Part shown: positions 11,392 through 23,539 of the stretch, one piece after another
How the letters are laid out: the number at the start of each line of letters is the position of its first letter
Numbering within the stretch: position 1 is the first letter of the stretch
Assembly: GCA_019722365.1 (NCBI GenBank)
Contig: JADFUC010001079.1
Location: 62,001 to 126,000 of the forward strand
DNA: 64,000 nucleotides
Source of the DNA: Lithospermum erythrorhizon
Taxonomy: Eukaryota > Streptophyta > Magnoliopsida > Boraginales > Boraginaceae
Reading direction: 5' to 3'
Position numbers and translations under genes: made by a program
Notes under the pieces: generated by a model
Database searches by the model: none
Seen by the model: only the letters and a program-made list of their open reading frames with translations
Told to the model about the DNA's origin: nothing

Positions 11392-12682
11392 ATGTTGGGC
11401 GTCGGTGTAATCGGGGGGTGTGCGCCGTTGCTGTTTGCGAGGTCGCCCAGGAGATCTCGACACAGGAATCCCTCGACAAGGGAGTCCCACCGACTCACGA
11501 AGGTCTAAATCACTAGATGACTCATCCAACAAAGGACTTGACAGCTTGAGCCATCATTTAATAAGGATAGGCTACAATTGAGCTTGCCCATTGATTGGCG
11601 TAGTCTGCGGAGATCGAAATGTGTTCTACTTAGCACTTATTGAAATATGAATGAAGTGGATAGCTGTCACGAACACCCAGTTTTATCCTATTTAGGAGCA
11701 TTGAACCCACTCATGATAATCTGTCGAATAAGGAATCTGAGAGCAATAACTAAGGAGTAAATATTTTAAATTTTTGCAATGTATTTCCTTACTTTGTGAA
11801 TACCCTGATTCCATATTTTTAAAGTTTTACTTATCCTATTTAGGAGCATTGAACCTAAACGATGATACCGTCGAATAAGGGGAATCTGAGAGCGGCCGTA
11901 AGCCCAGGGAGTAAATATTTTAAATTTTTTGCAATGTATTTCCTTCTTTGTGAATACCGATTCTATTATTATATTATTTCACCCATGACGTATAATTGTC
12001 TAATGTCGCCTACAAGTATTAATCAACTTGAAAGATTAGGCTAAACCCAAAATTAACATAAACGATTCTAGTACTTGAAGGTTCGACAAGTTATTATATT
12101 TAATGTGTACTTGTCATACGCCCTCGAGACAGTTGGTAATCATTTAGCATATGATATAAATAAGAGTTTTTATTGTAGGCGTTTAAGGCGATAGAACTGA
12201 TGGCGTTATTGAAAGCCTTTTTTGTATGCTCCCACTTTTTGGGGTCTTTGCAGTCCCATAAACGACACTTTATCCTCACATAAATACTCACATAATTATT
12301 CTTTAGAGTAATGCTATTTTTATTACGCATAAATCTACGAGTCTTAAACTCCGCCGCCCGAGGATTCCCCAGCTTTTCTTGGCGTGAATTGGCTGATCGG
12401 CTTCGATCGTGGCGCTGGAAGTACGGGAGCACACTTCGAGACCTCGGCGCGTCGACATTATGGAATCAAAGTTGCGAGTAAACCGAGGAGTAAGCAGCTA
12501 CGCTAGGGATGATCGTGCCGACCTAGGATGAACTGTCCAAAGACCCCGGCCCGAGTCCCTCGCGAGACCTCGGCGAGCAAGGGATGACAGCAATGTAGAC
12601 ACGTCCGACTAGTGAGCTACGAGAAGTGTGAGAGATAAAGAGATGGCGCCGACTGGAGTCGAGAAGGCGCCGCTTGAAATGC
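11392..12682 (+). mobile_element. LTR of Ty3/gypsy element (5' LTR)
   Basis: The start 'tgttgggcgtcgg' (11393) is matched at 31890 ('tgttggggcgtcg'), and both share 'gatgactc(a/g)tccaacaaaggact' about 125-145 bp further on. The end part (12420-12660) is matched at 20455-20643 and 24722 onward, including 'gtcgacattatggaatcaaa'. The LTR is followed by 'ttggtgcaccgtctgtgggg', close to the junction common in plant Tat-lineage elements. It encloses a tandem duplication of about 147 bp (11684-11955). The exact borders are approximate. Confidence 0.7.
11684..11955. repeat. 147-bp tandem duplication inside LTR
   Basis: Two consecutive copies start with 'tcctatttaggagcattgaa' (11684 and 11831). Both continue through 'gtcgaataagg' and 'aatctgagagc' to 'gtaaatattttaaattttt' and 'gcaatgtatttcctt'. 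They differ by several substitutions and small indels, so the duplication is not recent. Confidence 0.85.
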
Positions 12683-12725
12683 ATTGGTGCACCGTCTGTG
12701 GGGACCCGATAATCCCCGCTTCACA

Positions 12726-13930
12726 ATGTCAAATCATGAGGAAGCGGTTTCACGGGAGAACGCGGGGCGACATCTTGAAACCGGAAAGTCAAAAGGTTCC
12801 GTTCACTTGCGTCGTCGCCACGGCTTGACGAATCGAGAGTCATCAATGCCCTCGAAGAAGCCGAGAGATAATACGATGATTAGGAACAATTCAAATCTGA
12901 AACCCGTACGAAGATAGGTCGAACTATCGGGTCGGTTATGATTTAACCCCAAGCAATTACTCGAAAGGTCCCATATTAGAAAACCGATAAACGGGGAAAA
13001 CCGTCGGGAGTTATGAAGGTCCGCTCCCGAAAGTACTTGCGACACCAAGACAAGCGTAGTCACCCAGGACCAGCGTATGTTCCTACCCGGCCGATGCTCG
13101 AGGCGATAGTAACGATCTTTGAGTTGCAAAAAGCAAATTGGACAGAGCTTCGAGATTACTTCTTAAAAGGCATGTCGCCCCGTTAGAGGCAAATTGGCCG
13201 CGGCGCGCACTGCCATTTTCAAACCAATTAATAAATGCTACGATGCCAAGAGGATTACGAGATGCCTAAGTTCAAAACTTTTCGGGCGGATACGGAGATC
13301 AGGAAATCATCTAAAATATTTGATTTGACTTTCCTTTTAGGTGGCGATGATGAAGCTGCTATCACGGGGCATTCAGGAAGTAACTGTCGGGACAAGCTTT
13401 GAAGTGGTTCCTGAGTGCCATCCAGGATTCCCGTGATTCTTTGTGAGATATAGTGGACCTTTTTATGGACAAATTCGGAGCTTCTATAGAGGCCGATGAG
13501 GATGAAAGAACCCTCATGGAAATACAACAAAGACCGCGGAGAAGCTTCGCCGCCGGGGCAGAAGAGGTGGCGACGATATCACATGTTGGCAGCGAAAGGT
13601 TACAATGATACCGTTATGCTTCCGTTTATTGAGATACGGCCCTCACCAGTAGAAAATTGGTCTTGGAACCCACTTTTAACACACAGCTTGAGGATTATCA
13701 GCTCGTAATTGATAAATCAAATTAGAAGAGGTGAAGCTCCTCTCGATGAATATTCGCTCGGGCGGAGAGGCCGAGAGGAGGGGCGGGCTGCGAGAGAATC
13801 CCAGGGGGTCGAGTGTGGGATGGCCTCAAACCCAGGCGGGCACTTGGAAGGCAGGCTGAGAGTCCCCCGGGGAAGAGGATGGCGGGCCAGCGCAAATTCT
13901 AGGGGAGACATGCTCGCGCCAAGTCGTGCA
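12726..13930 (+). pseudogene. Ty3/gypsy gag remnant
   Basis: Just after the LTR and primer-site-like sequence, a gag start reads MSNHEEAVSRENAGRHLE (12726). Further on, despite frameshifts, FDLTFLLGGDDEAAITGH (about 13320) and VDLFMDKFGASIEADEDERT (about 13450) match the conserved gag core. In Tat-lineage gag that core has a GGDDAI block and a region of the form DLFxxKF...ERTLMxIxQ. It encodes the capsid-like polyprotein of the retroelement. At least four frame changes and internal stops inactivate it. The last part (13740-13900) is Arg/Gly-rich, as in gag C-termini. Confidence 0.75.
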
Positions 13931-14189
13931 GTCAGGAAGGAGTACGCTCAATTGGAGGATAAGAGAATACTCCCCAGACCCAAAAAAATAAAAATCTCCC
14001 GAGCCAGGAGAAAGTATTGTGAATATCACAAAGATCAAGCCATGACACTGATGAATGCCGGTTGTTGAAGGCAGAGATCGAAAAGTTGATTAGCAGGATA
14101 GGCCGAGAGCCGATCACCTTTTCGGAACAAGGCTAAAGTAGAATTTGGAACTTTGTGATGATCCGCTTTGATTAAGTGACCCACTAATA

Positions 14190-14560
14190 TTAATTTCGTG
14201 GTTGCGGGATCTTTGGTGGACACGGGTAGCTCGGCGGATATTCTTTATTTACAGCCTGATCATTGGGACTCCCGAAAACATTTGGCTTAGTATCGAAACA
14301 CCTCACTTTGGATTCATGAGGCATTCAGTATACTTGAGGATAGCGAATTGGACTTTTACCGTTAGCGAGGCCACCAGGAACAACGGCAGGTTGAAGGCTT
14401 AACTTTTTTACGATTAGTGGACATTCCGGATCCTTCTTACAACGGACTCATTGGCAGGCCCCTTCTTAACGTTCTTAGGGCGGTAGTTTCCCCTCTCCAC
14501 TTAAAGATGGTTTCCCGCGGCGGAGGAGTGGGAGAAATCTTCGAGGACGAAGGCCGAGTA
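14190..14560 (+). pseudogene. Ty3/gypsy aspartic protease remnant
   Basis: The frame shows SLVDTGSSADILY (about 14209), the DTG(S/A) active-site loop of retropepsins with its usual following SADILY. About 200 bp further, YNGLIGRPLLNVLRAVVSP matches the conserved YNAIIGRPxLNxLxAVVS segment of plant gypsy elements, followed by HLKMVSRGGGVGEI. Frame changes between the two motifs make it inactive. Its role in the element was to cut the gag-pol polyprotein. Confidence 0.85.
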
Positions 14561-14979
14561 TCTTTATCGACTTTGATACCGGTGTCTCTCTTAGCATGCC
14601 TCACCGGAAAAAAGGACTAGGAGCGCCAGGGTCAAGAAGTGGCCAAGGATGCGACCCCAAAAGAAAGAAAGCGATAAGCACGGAGAGCAGCGAGGAGCTA
14701 GAGTACATTCTGTTCATGAAGAGCAAGTCAGGAGCTTTCGGAATAGATGCGAAGCTCCTCCCGTGCTCATCGCGAAGAACTCATTACATATTCGCAAATG
14801 CTGATGGTCTTGAAGGAGATATCTTTGGGGTGATCTGAGAACTTTATATTAAAATCGTCTACGCGCCGGACACGCTCAGCCCCGGGCGATCAGCAGAAAG
14901 AGGAACTTTTCAGACGAAAAGAACCTTGCCATACAAAAGGAGGTCGAGGAGCTAATAGCGGCGATCCGAGAGTTGAAGG

Positions 14980-15700
14980 AATGGATAGCCAATGTGGTTA
15001 TGGTGAAAAAAGTCGAACAATAAATGGAGAATGTGCACCGATTTCACCAACCTGAACAAAGCATGCCGAAAAGATTATTATCCTTTTCCGTACTGGGAAA
15101 GGTTGGTCGATGGGGTCACCGGACACTGAGGTCTTGACTTCTAGATGCACTCCCGAGATATTCTACTTACATAAAGATGACAAAGGCTGCCTTCATAGCA
15201 GGAATATGGCTCTGTTATTTTGGAAACTAATGCCTTTTGGTTTTGAGAATCACGGGGGCTACTTATCGAAAGAATGGTGAATCGGTTATTCAATGGGATT
15301 GGAGAAAGCATGGAGATATATGTTGATGACATTAACTTACAAGTCGAAGGATGAGGATCTAGCAGAAGAGCTTGGAAGAAACTCTTGAAGTATTGAAGTT
15401 GTCCATGATTTCCTTAACAGGTGTTACTTACGGAAAGTTCACCGGTTTTATGATAAGCTGACGAGGGATCGAGCCCAATCCTGACAAGATCGAGGCAATT
15501 TTGAAGATGGAGCCCCGCCTCTACAAAAAGTTAAAAACTATAACGAGGAAGGCACTAGCGGCTTTGAGCAAATTTCATCTCGAGAAGTCGGGCGTCGAAT
15601 CTCCCATTTTCAAAAGAAAAGTAATAGCCAGCCTCAAGGAACTTTCTCAGGTTTCGAGTCATGAAAGAAGATCCTTGAAGAATTAAAAGATTATGCAGGA
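14980..15700 (+). pseudogene. Ty3/gypsy reverse transcriptase remnant
   Basis: Conserved RT blocks appear in order: KWRMCTDFTNLNKAC (about 15019), then KDYYPFPYWERLVDG, ERMVNRLFNGIGESMEIYVD with the YVDD polymerase active site (about 15270-15330), VTYGKFTGFMIS, then RGIEPNPDKIEAILKMEP. Family knowledge: this is the cDNA synthesis domain of gypsy pol. Single-base indels break the frame in at least six places. Several look like one-base changes next to short runs, as in 'tatcgaaagaatggtg' before MVNRLF. Confidence 0.9.
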
Positions 15701-15879
15701 TCTCTGGTTGCCACAAGCCGAGGAGTTGAAGAGAGGCTGCCGGTTATACCTCGCCGTTTAGGGGGTGAGTAGTGTCTGAGGCCAGTCGGGGAGGAAGGTG
15801 GTACTTTCAGAAGCCTATTTACTATGTGAGCGCGTCCTCCATGGGGAATCAATACCCGCCCGATTGACAAGTTTGTGTT

Positions 15880-16552
15880 TCCATTTATGCGTCACGCATG
15901 GAGGCTTAAGCTTATTTTGAATTGCGTCCATGAAGTGATGACCGTCCCGGCCTATTAAGAGGATAAGTATCCCGACCGTGACGGGAGATTGACGGCCCAG
16001 GCTATTGAGCTAAGTAGGTTTGAGGTCTTATTCCCGAGGACTAGCATAAAAGCCCAAGCACTCACCCGTTTCATTGTGGAATGTACGCTGGATCCCGGAG
16101 ATTCCGAGCTTCACGGGAAGGAAACCTCGGGAAGCCCCGGATGGAAGTTATCGTTGATGGAAGCAATAAGAAGAGGATCGGGGGGTAAAGATTTTAATAG
16201 AGGACCGAGGGCGGCCGTATTGAATCACGCCGGTTACTGCTTTCGAAACTACCAACAACGAAGGCTGAGTATGAGGCCATGGACTCAGGCCGCCTTGACT
16301 CAAAATCGGCCGGTAGGTTGGGCGATTCAAAATTGGTAATTGACAGTTAAAGGGGCTGTGGAGTTAAAAGCCGAGACCTTCGCCAAATGTCAGCTTGGCG
16401 TGGCCTTGAAAAAGGGGTTCAAATACATCTTGTTTGAACATATACCAAGATCGCAAAATGAACATACGGACCACCTCTCTCGATTGGCGACTACATATTT
16501 TGAGGCTTTGAGGAATCCCATGTCGAGGTCCGGGAGCATCCTATTCGCCTGA
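15880..16552 (+). pseudogene. Ty3/gypsy RNase H remnant
   Basis: Traces include RHAWRLKLILNCVHEVMTV, then RLTAQAIELSRFEVLFPRTS followed by IKAQALTRFIVECT (from about 15990). These match the plant gypsy RNase H to archaeal-type RNase H segment, of the form RLxKWAIELxxFxIxFxPR and IKxQALADFxxEFT. The end reads FKYILFEHIPRSQNEHTDHL, matching the usual HIPRxxNxxADxLSRLA. Frame shifts and stops inactivate it. Confidence 0.85.
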
Positions 16553-16735
16553 GAGTGCATTACCTTTCCGATCTTGGAAGAAGTGCAGGATTGGAAGGAG
16601 CCCGATTGCTCGATACATGGTAAATGGAGAACTCCCGGAGGACAAAGTAAAAACCGAGGTAGTCGATCGAGGTTACAAGTTCCCCAATGGTTGAATGAGT
16701 TATAGCGATGCCTTGGCCCGCTCCTCTTTTAGTTT

Positions 16736-17600
16736 GTGAGGCCAATATCGATCCGAACCTTGGCCTTGAGGTACCACAGGGGAGACATATGTGGGCACCA
16801 CATAGGTGGACATTCGTTGTCCTTAAAAATCACCAGGGCAGGGTACTATTGGCCAACTATCATGAAAGATGCCATGGAGTATGTGAAGAAGTGCGATGTA
16901 TGTCAGAAGATGCGGCCTCTTCTCGCTATGTGAAATGTCCCAAGATTGTTTGTGATACCTTTTCGCCATGTGGGGCATAGCCTTGTGGGACAGTTTCTTA
17001 AGCCACCCGTCAGGTATAAAGATGTCGTAGTTGCGGTGGACTATTTTTTAACAGGAGTAGATTAGAAATTTGCGCCTCTTAGAATTTGGCAACCAGTAGA
17101 AGCGGTTGAGGGGTTAAATATGAAAAAAAAATATTTATCACTTTCGTCTGAGTTCCTCGGATTTTTTTTGGTTTTTGACAGCGGGCCACAATTTGACACG
17201 AGGATGCGTCAATGTGCACCAGTTGGGAATCGAACATCGATTTTCCCGTATGTTATCCACGTCATTGGACGGTCGAGGGTTATGAATCGAGCCGTATTCG
17301 TGGGAATCAAGAATCTCCTCAAAGCGGGGTGCCAATAGTATAGAAATAGGCGGAGGGTTACATGAGATTCTTGCGAGCGACATCCTACAATTCAGCGGCG
17401 AGGAAATTTCTTCCCGGTTTGATACGAATTCGAGAGGTTGTGTTACCCATCGAGGTATGTTTGCCAGTGTTAGAGCAGTTAGCTGTAAAGGGAAGACAAA
17501 AACGATGGTCGTCTCAGGGAGAACCTCGATCGGGTTGATGAGCTCAGGGATCGAGCACTGAGTCGGATGCAGGAACATAAGCAGACAATGTCTCGGTTAT
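16736..17600 (+). pseudogene. Ty3/gypsy integrase remnant
   Basis: The HHCC zinc-binding end reads GHHIGGHSLSLKITRAGYYW, then PTIMKDAMEYVKKCDVCQKM (16790-16920), with the paired Cys of CDVCQ in place. The catalytic core start is seen as YKDVVVAVDYF (about 17012-17045), carrying the first Asp of the DDE triad. Later segments (17170-17580) retain homology-like wording such as GPQFDTRMRQ, the region of the second Asp. The order protease, RT, RNase H, integrase identifies Ty3/gypsy rather than Ty1/copia. Stops and frame changes make it inactive. Confidence 0.88.
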
Positions 17601-17874
17601 GTCGGTGAAGAGCAGACGATTCAAAGAGGAAAAATTATTGAGGTTTTTACGGGCGAAACCCAGCCTAAAATCGTAATAAACTTATCTAGTAGGAAGAGTC
17701 TTACCCGTCACTTAGAGGCCGTGGGACTAAGACTTATAAGCTCGAGAAGGAGAAGCTCTCAGGAAGACCTCTTGATCATACATGTCATGGAATTTATCTC
17801 AAGAAGTATTTTTTGAAACATCTAAGAAGATTTCGAAAGGATCTCAACTTTTGTAAAGTCATTCGGGCTTAATT

Positions 17875-18115
17875 AAATAGTTTCAACTATTTCACTTAGC
17901 CTCGGATGACAATGATCTGATAAAATAGTTTCAACTATTTCCCCTCGACCAGACGAGGATGATCTTATAAAATGACCTTGTCATTTGAGATTAATCAAAT
18001 AGTTTCAACTATTTCCCCTCGCCCAGACGAGGATGATCTTATAAAATGACCTTGTCATTTGAGATTAACCAAATGGTTTCAACCATTTCCCCTCGCTCAA
18101 ACCGAGGAAGTGATG
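17875..18115. repeat. 74-bp tandem repeat with two dyads per unit
   Basis: Three to four copies of a unit of about 74 bp lie just after the integrase. Each full unit contains the dyad AAATAGTTTCAACTATTT, then 'cccctcg...cgaggatgatc', then a second dyad AAATGACCTTGTCATTT. The last unit keeps complementarity through paired changes ('aaatggtttcaaccattt'). It is non-coding and sits in the 3' internal region of the gypsy element. Confidence 0.85.
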
Positions 18116-18600
18116 ATTCTAGTATTGAAGTCATTTTAAACTAAACTCGGGGCGATGAGAATAAGGCGATATTTAAATCGTATCCATGATTAACCGAGGA
18201 AATCCATAAATGGGATTTTTCTAGTGGATAAGTAGTTCAAAAATCATACATTCGACTAAATCGTAGAGATTGTCGGATAAATGAATAAAACTAATTATGC
18301 TATCATTGCGAGGACTTACTAAAATTTTAAAAAGTCGACCCTGTGTCTGAGGGGAAGAACATATCAAGTATATTTATAAGGTTGTAAGAAGTGATGACGA
18401 CAAGATTGGATAAATTTAAATTTTATTTCAAATCAAAGGATGTGGAAGTCGAGGATAAGTGCATTCCCATTACTTAACAAAAGTTAATACAAGTAATGGC
18501 TTTTTCTGGCTATTAGTCGGACGTACCCGATAAATATTAAAAATTACAAAAGATTCGAGTCTATACAAAGCGTTAGAAAAAGCAAAAGGAAGCTATCCTA
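18116..18600. other. Gypsy 3' internal non-coding region
   Basis: AT-rich sequence between the dyad repeat and the antisense block. No ORF, motif or repeat was recognised. It probably belongs to the same retroelement. Confidence 0.4.
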
Positions 18601-20215
18601 TTAGCGCCTTAAATGCGGAGGCCTCTTATCTTCGCCGTCACCTCCGTATCACCGTCATCACGGATGTCATCGAAAGGTCTGACATATTGCGTGACCCGAT
18701 CGAGAAAACATATTCTTGGAAATGGGAGGATATGCACGAGAACTCGAGAGACAGCACGACAAAAATCTCTAAGGAGGTAGGCGGTGTTCCCGCGAGTTCG
18801 ACATTCTGCTTTGAAGTCTTGACGGCCGAGGCGACGGAGTCGGCGAGGCAGGCGTCGAGAATTTAAATTTTCATACTCCCGCAAAGACAATCTTCTAACG
18901 GGGATGTATGCCGGATATCTCGGCCTTGAACTTATCAGTCGGTCGCTACCTCGGACTTAAAACTGGCCGGAGCGGCGTAATCACAAATCGGCTTTTAAAT
19001 TTAGCAACTTCGGGGAGGTCTTGGCGTCTCTTTTCCGCGCTTTTCCTTCCCAGCACATTATCTTAAGTGAATTTCGATGGAAGGCTTTAATCAGCTCGAA
19101 CTCGTCCTTTTCCTTCAAGAACTCGGACGTCACCAGACTTCTGGTTTTACCCTCGCGAGCTACCAGCCCATTGAAGGGACATAGCATAATTTGCCTGTCG
19201 CTGTATAGGAGGAATATCATCAATCTTGATAAATAAATAAGCAGGAGAGAGGAGAAAAAAGTACATACATGATTGATAGTGGGCAAGCGGTGATGAGACA
19301 AATTGGGGGCCCCGGACGCCGTCGCTCCGGCGCTCGCCCTCGGCATATAGTTCTTGAAAAGCGGCTAGGGAGTGAATAGGCGAGATCTGAGTCGTCGTTC
19401 ACCTCCACCCCCTGAAGGGTGCATGCGAGGTGTCAGCGAAGAATGGGTGGCATATGCCCTGCTTGAATGACAGGCAGAATTGACTCTGGGTTGTTGAGCG
19501 GCCGGTGTTTGAGTCAGTCATCTTGAGAAGGCATCGAGGGAGTGCCATGGAGTGAGCCAGCGAGGTGTGTCGAGACTCGTACTCAGGCACATCTCTCATC
19601 CCTTTAGCCGAGGTCGATGCTTCGACATACTCCCGAGGGTGGAGGATGAGTTTAAACGCCGACCCGAAAGGACTGTTCTTTTAAAAACGCCCCGATACTA
19701 CCACCTTGTAAACACTTTTCTAAAGGGGTGGGGGCGAGCTCCATTTTAGCGAGTAAATCGCACGAAACCAAAGGGAAGAATGGTTAGCGATTGAAATAAA
19801 AAAAGAGGGAGGGCAGTTTAGCCGATAAAGATTACTGCGCGTCATACCGGGGTATCGGTTGGGTCCTTTACCTGGCTTGACTTTCACCGCCTCGAAGTCA
19901 CTTAAAAAGTCTTTAGAGGCAGAGGTTGAGGGAATCCATCCACCAGCTTCTGAAACTCTACTCTTAAAGTCTCAGACTCCTCGAACTCTAGCGCTGTGTA
20001 GTCGGTGCAGAACTTATGTGGAACATCGTCAGAGAAGGCCTCCTTGACGAAGAATAAGTAAGCTATGCCGCGGCAGGGCTGCCTTCCACAGCTACCGAAC
20101 AACAACATGTTCTTGACCTCGGTTTGGGTGAAAATAAAGTGACACCGCAGTGGACAACATTGAAGATCGCCGCCACACGACAGAGCCAGCGTCACTGGAA
20201 TGCGCATCACGGTTA
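18600..20215 (-). pseudogene. Antisense ORF block downstream of gypsy pol
   Basis: The minus strand has coding-like but broken pieces. They include RVLVHILPFPRICFLDRV (18609-18890), LKEKDEFELIKAFHRNSL (18981-19346), SFKQGICHPFFADTSHAPF (19399-19599) and EESETLRVEFQKLVDGF (19902-20210). Known Tat-lineage elements can carry an extra antisense ORF between pol and the 3' LTR, and this position and orientation fit that. No domain can be assigned. The pieces do not join into one frame. Confidence 0.4.
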
Positions 20216-20454
20216 AGCCATGAGAAGGGACCTAGTTGGCGAGGGCACGACCCGAGTGCGATGGCGAGTTCACACCGGGCCATTGAAGCTGCCGGTCTGC
20301 GTTCGTGGTTAAAGAACTCCCAATCACGGGGAGTGTACCGCTACTACAGTGGGGCGTCGACCGTCGCCTTCGAGAGGGATCCCGCATATGCACCTCGGTG
20401 ATTGGTAATTTCTGCCATCGGGTGAAGCTAGGTGACCGATAAGTAATTACAGGT

Positions 20455-20643
20455 ACGAGGCACACTCGAGACCTGGCGAAGTCGACATTATGGAATCAAA
20501 GTTACCCGAAGCGAGCCGAGGGTAAGCACTCGGCTAAGGAGTGCGTTAAGCGAGGTCGAGTCGCGACCGTACCACCGATCCGGGAAGAACAATCTAAAAG
20601 ACTGGCCACGGAGTCCCACTGCTTGCAGGGCCTCGGCGAGGAA
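20455..20643 (+). mobile_element. Gypsy LTR 3' segment, left of CACTA
   Basis: This stretch aligns with 12420-12570 of the first LTR ('gtcgacattatggaatcaaa', 'taagca', 'gcctcggcgag'). The homologous sequence resumes at 24722 ('ggatgacgatatagacac' opposite 'ggatgacagcaatgtagaca' near 12583). The LTR was therefore split by the CACTA insertion. The first kilobase of the LTR was not recognised before 20455. Confidence 0.7.
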
Positions 20644-22139
20644 CACTACTAGAAAATAGGCCAAGCGTGGCGCGCGATCACAGAGCGTGGCAGGGGTATG
20701 GTGTCGGTCCCAGTGTTTCGGTATAAACAACAATAAATCGGCCTTCTACGTTCAATACCGGCGCGACACGGCCATTCACATAGAAATTGCCCAACTGTTT
20801 GAGTTTCGGGCTCCGACACCATAAAACATTAAATTTATTTTGTTTTAAAGCCGGCGCCACCCGACACGTTTGTGAATTAATTTTATTTTTAGATGGCGCA
20901 TTAGATTACTTAAAAATACAATTAAAAAAAGAAAAAATGGTGCATATTTAAATACCCGACACCTTTAACCTACCGATACCATACCGGCACAAACCCTCGT
21001 TACCCCGTTTTGTTGTTCTTTTATATTAATCTGAAGATGACGTATAATAATGTATTTTATTGGAAATTGGATTATATGTTAAGTAGTATAGATATGATAA
21101 ATATAGAAAAATATTCCACGTCACGATAATACTGAAATGCGGTATATGATGTGTATAAATGATGGGGTCTGCTGCCGCTCTACGGTAGGTATTGCCGAAT
21201 CTTTACAAACTATTTTATATTATAATTTTTAATAATATATCTAATGATTTTAATTTATAGATTACTTAAAATATTAAAAAGAAGAAAAAAGGAATTTTAT
21301 ATTTAAATACCGACACATAACTTCCCGACACAGCTGACACATTTAATATATTTCGTAACGGCCTTTAGATCGATACCGGCAATCTTTGAGAATCAGACCC
21401 TGAAATATCATTTGTTTTTTATACAGCACGTGAACTTTAAACACAAACGCTATCCATAAAAAACACAAATCATATCCGCCCAAACTGTCCAGGCATCAGG
21501 CATAAACATAAAAATATCAAACCATAAACATCGAACTATAAACACAAATCAAACCATAAAAAACATAAAATATCCATAAACCCTAAATAAAAAATATTCG
21601 AATATCAAAACATAAGAAACCTAAATAAAAATATCCATACATAAACATCATCAAATATCTATTTCTAAAAGTGATTAGGGGATTAGGGTAAATGAGTGGG
21701 GGTGGATCATAATTTGGGTGTGGGATGGGGAGGATGAGGGTGTTGCTCCTCTGGAGTCAGAAGCTGGGGCTGACTAGTGGGGGTCTGGGTGGGGGGCTGG
21801 ATGGGCTGCTCTGGTACCACCATCTTAGAGGCGGGCCTTGATAGTCTGCGTATTTCCTCTGAGAGCCAGGCAGAGACTCACCAATCCAAGCTGCCTCAGG
21901 CAAGCACGGAACATGGCCATGGCAGGCAGCCCCACTTGATCTGCTCTTTCCGCCGAGATCGGCACGGGGCCTGTTCTCCAGCCTCCCGGCAATGAAGCGT
22001 TGCGCATCCTCGAGGGCAGGCCAATTTGAATTGGACGGCATGCGTGGCATCTCATTCTTGGCGAGGCACTTGGCCGGCTCGAGCATCCGACGCTTTCCCA
22101 ATCACGCCTGTTGCTGCGTCAGCGGCGCGCCGCGGAGCC

Positions 22140-23445
22140 TGGATACAAGTCCGGCCGTGCTTACCATTGAAACGATACCGCGTACTAAATCACCTTGAGT
22201 TATAGAAACATAAGAATGAAATATATAAATGTATAAAGAATTGAAACTTAGCAGAATGGAAATTTAAATTTGACGTATAAAGAATTGAAACTTACAAAAG
22301 CGATGAATTCTGGGGTTGTAAATTCCCCAAATCGGTTAGATGCATGCGCGCTTGTCATGCTTATTATTTAAGACCAAGATGAATATTCAACGGCGAAGAA
22401 TGACTTTCCCGTCATCACCATGAAACAAAAATTAAAATACATAGTTAATAACTTACAAGAATGAAAATTCAAATTTAATAGTAAAATCAAACTTACCTCA
22501 TGTGGACCACCTGCTTGCAGAAGGCCCACTTGCTCGAAGGGAATGCTTGAAGGCCCGTAAAGCCGCCGGCGAAGTCATGCGGTTAAATACGTTGTTCTTG
22601 AGGGGATATAAGCCCATTGCTCGTCCCTGGCGCGATGGGTGACATCTTATACAGCGGTGGGTCACGGATCAATCGGGGCACGAGTCCCAAGGGAAGGCTT
22701 GTCGGATAAATACACACAGCTCACATGGCCAGCATTCTTAACTTCAACAAATGCGGCCAGTCACTCCGCTAGCACATTTGGATTCCTCCGGGCGCTGGCA
22801 TATGAAATGCTCCACCAGCGAATACCGTATAGATCACGAAATAAATACAAAATTAAGTTGATCTCTAATTTCCGCGATTAAAGCACAAAACTTTTTTATA
22901 ACACCATACTTACCGCAAAGCTTCGCATATACCGTCGCGCGGCTTTGGTCCACAGCCGCTCGCCGTGTGGCCGAGATCTTCAACCCCTCTTCTTTATTTA
23001 AACTCAGGAAGAATGCTTTTTCGCCCTTCCCAGCTACAACATGCATGGCTTGATTTGATTGAATATAAATGATAAATATAAATGGCAGACAAACTCGATA
23101 AATAAAATGAACTTACCGCTCTCCTTCAAAGCGGTGGCAACCATCCTCATCCCCAAACCGAGATGACTGAACATCGGGCCCCGCGTACCAACATTACTCT
23201 TCGGAATTTGAGGCGGTGGCATAAAATCACCGTCATTTCGACCCAAATCGTCGAATTCCTCGCCTCGTCGGCGTGTGGCGGCCAATCTTGACTACTCGGT
23301 GGGGTACTCTGGGCCAGATTCGACGTGCTTTCGCGGAATGCTCGAAGGCGTGCTGCCCGGTATCGTCACGGGGTCGATAAAAGGTGAATGCGTACATGTC
23401 GAGGCATGGGCCGATAGGCTGGCTCGTCAAGGTCGGATAAAACAT
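22140..23445 (-). pseudogene. Split unrecognised gene inside CACTA
   Basis: The minus strand shows GC-richer exon-like blocks interrupted by AT-rich stretches with strong plant splice donors. Donors of type GTAAGT follow 23117, 22914 and 22497, and a further GTAAGC lies near 22160. One well-bounded block is 22914-23033, after an acceptor 'catgttgtag'; it encodes GEKAFFLSLNKEEGLKISAT. A block upstream begins MFYPTLTSQPIGPCLDMYAF (23445). Another, 22498 to about 22830, has frame breaks. No known transposase motif was recognised. It may be a decayed TnpA/TnpD-type gene or a captured host gene. Exon borders other than those given are uncertain. Confidence 0.45.
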
Positions 23446-23539
23446 CCTTAGGCCTCTCTTGATGACCGTCCACTCTCTTTGCTCCGTCGTAACCTTCTTC
23501 GACTACTCTTTACTTACGAGGAGCCGCCAAAACTGCGCG

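Noticed and set aside
21757..22101. Overlapping ORFs of 60-114 codons in the CACTA element
   Set aside because: The frames are open on both strands in a GC-rich stretch and none shows a known domain; only the splice-supported minus-strand blocks were kept, at low confidence.
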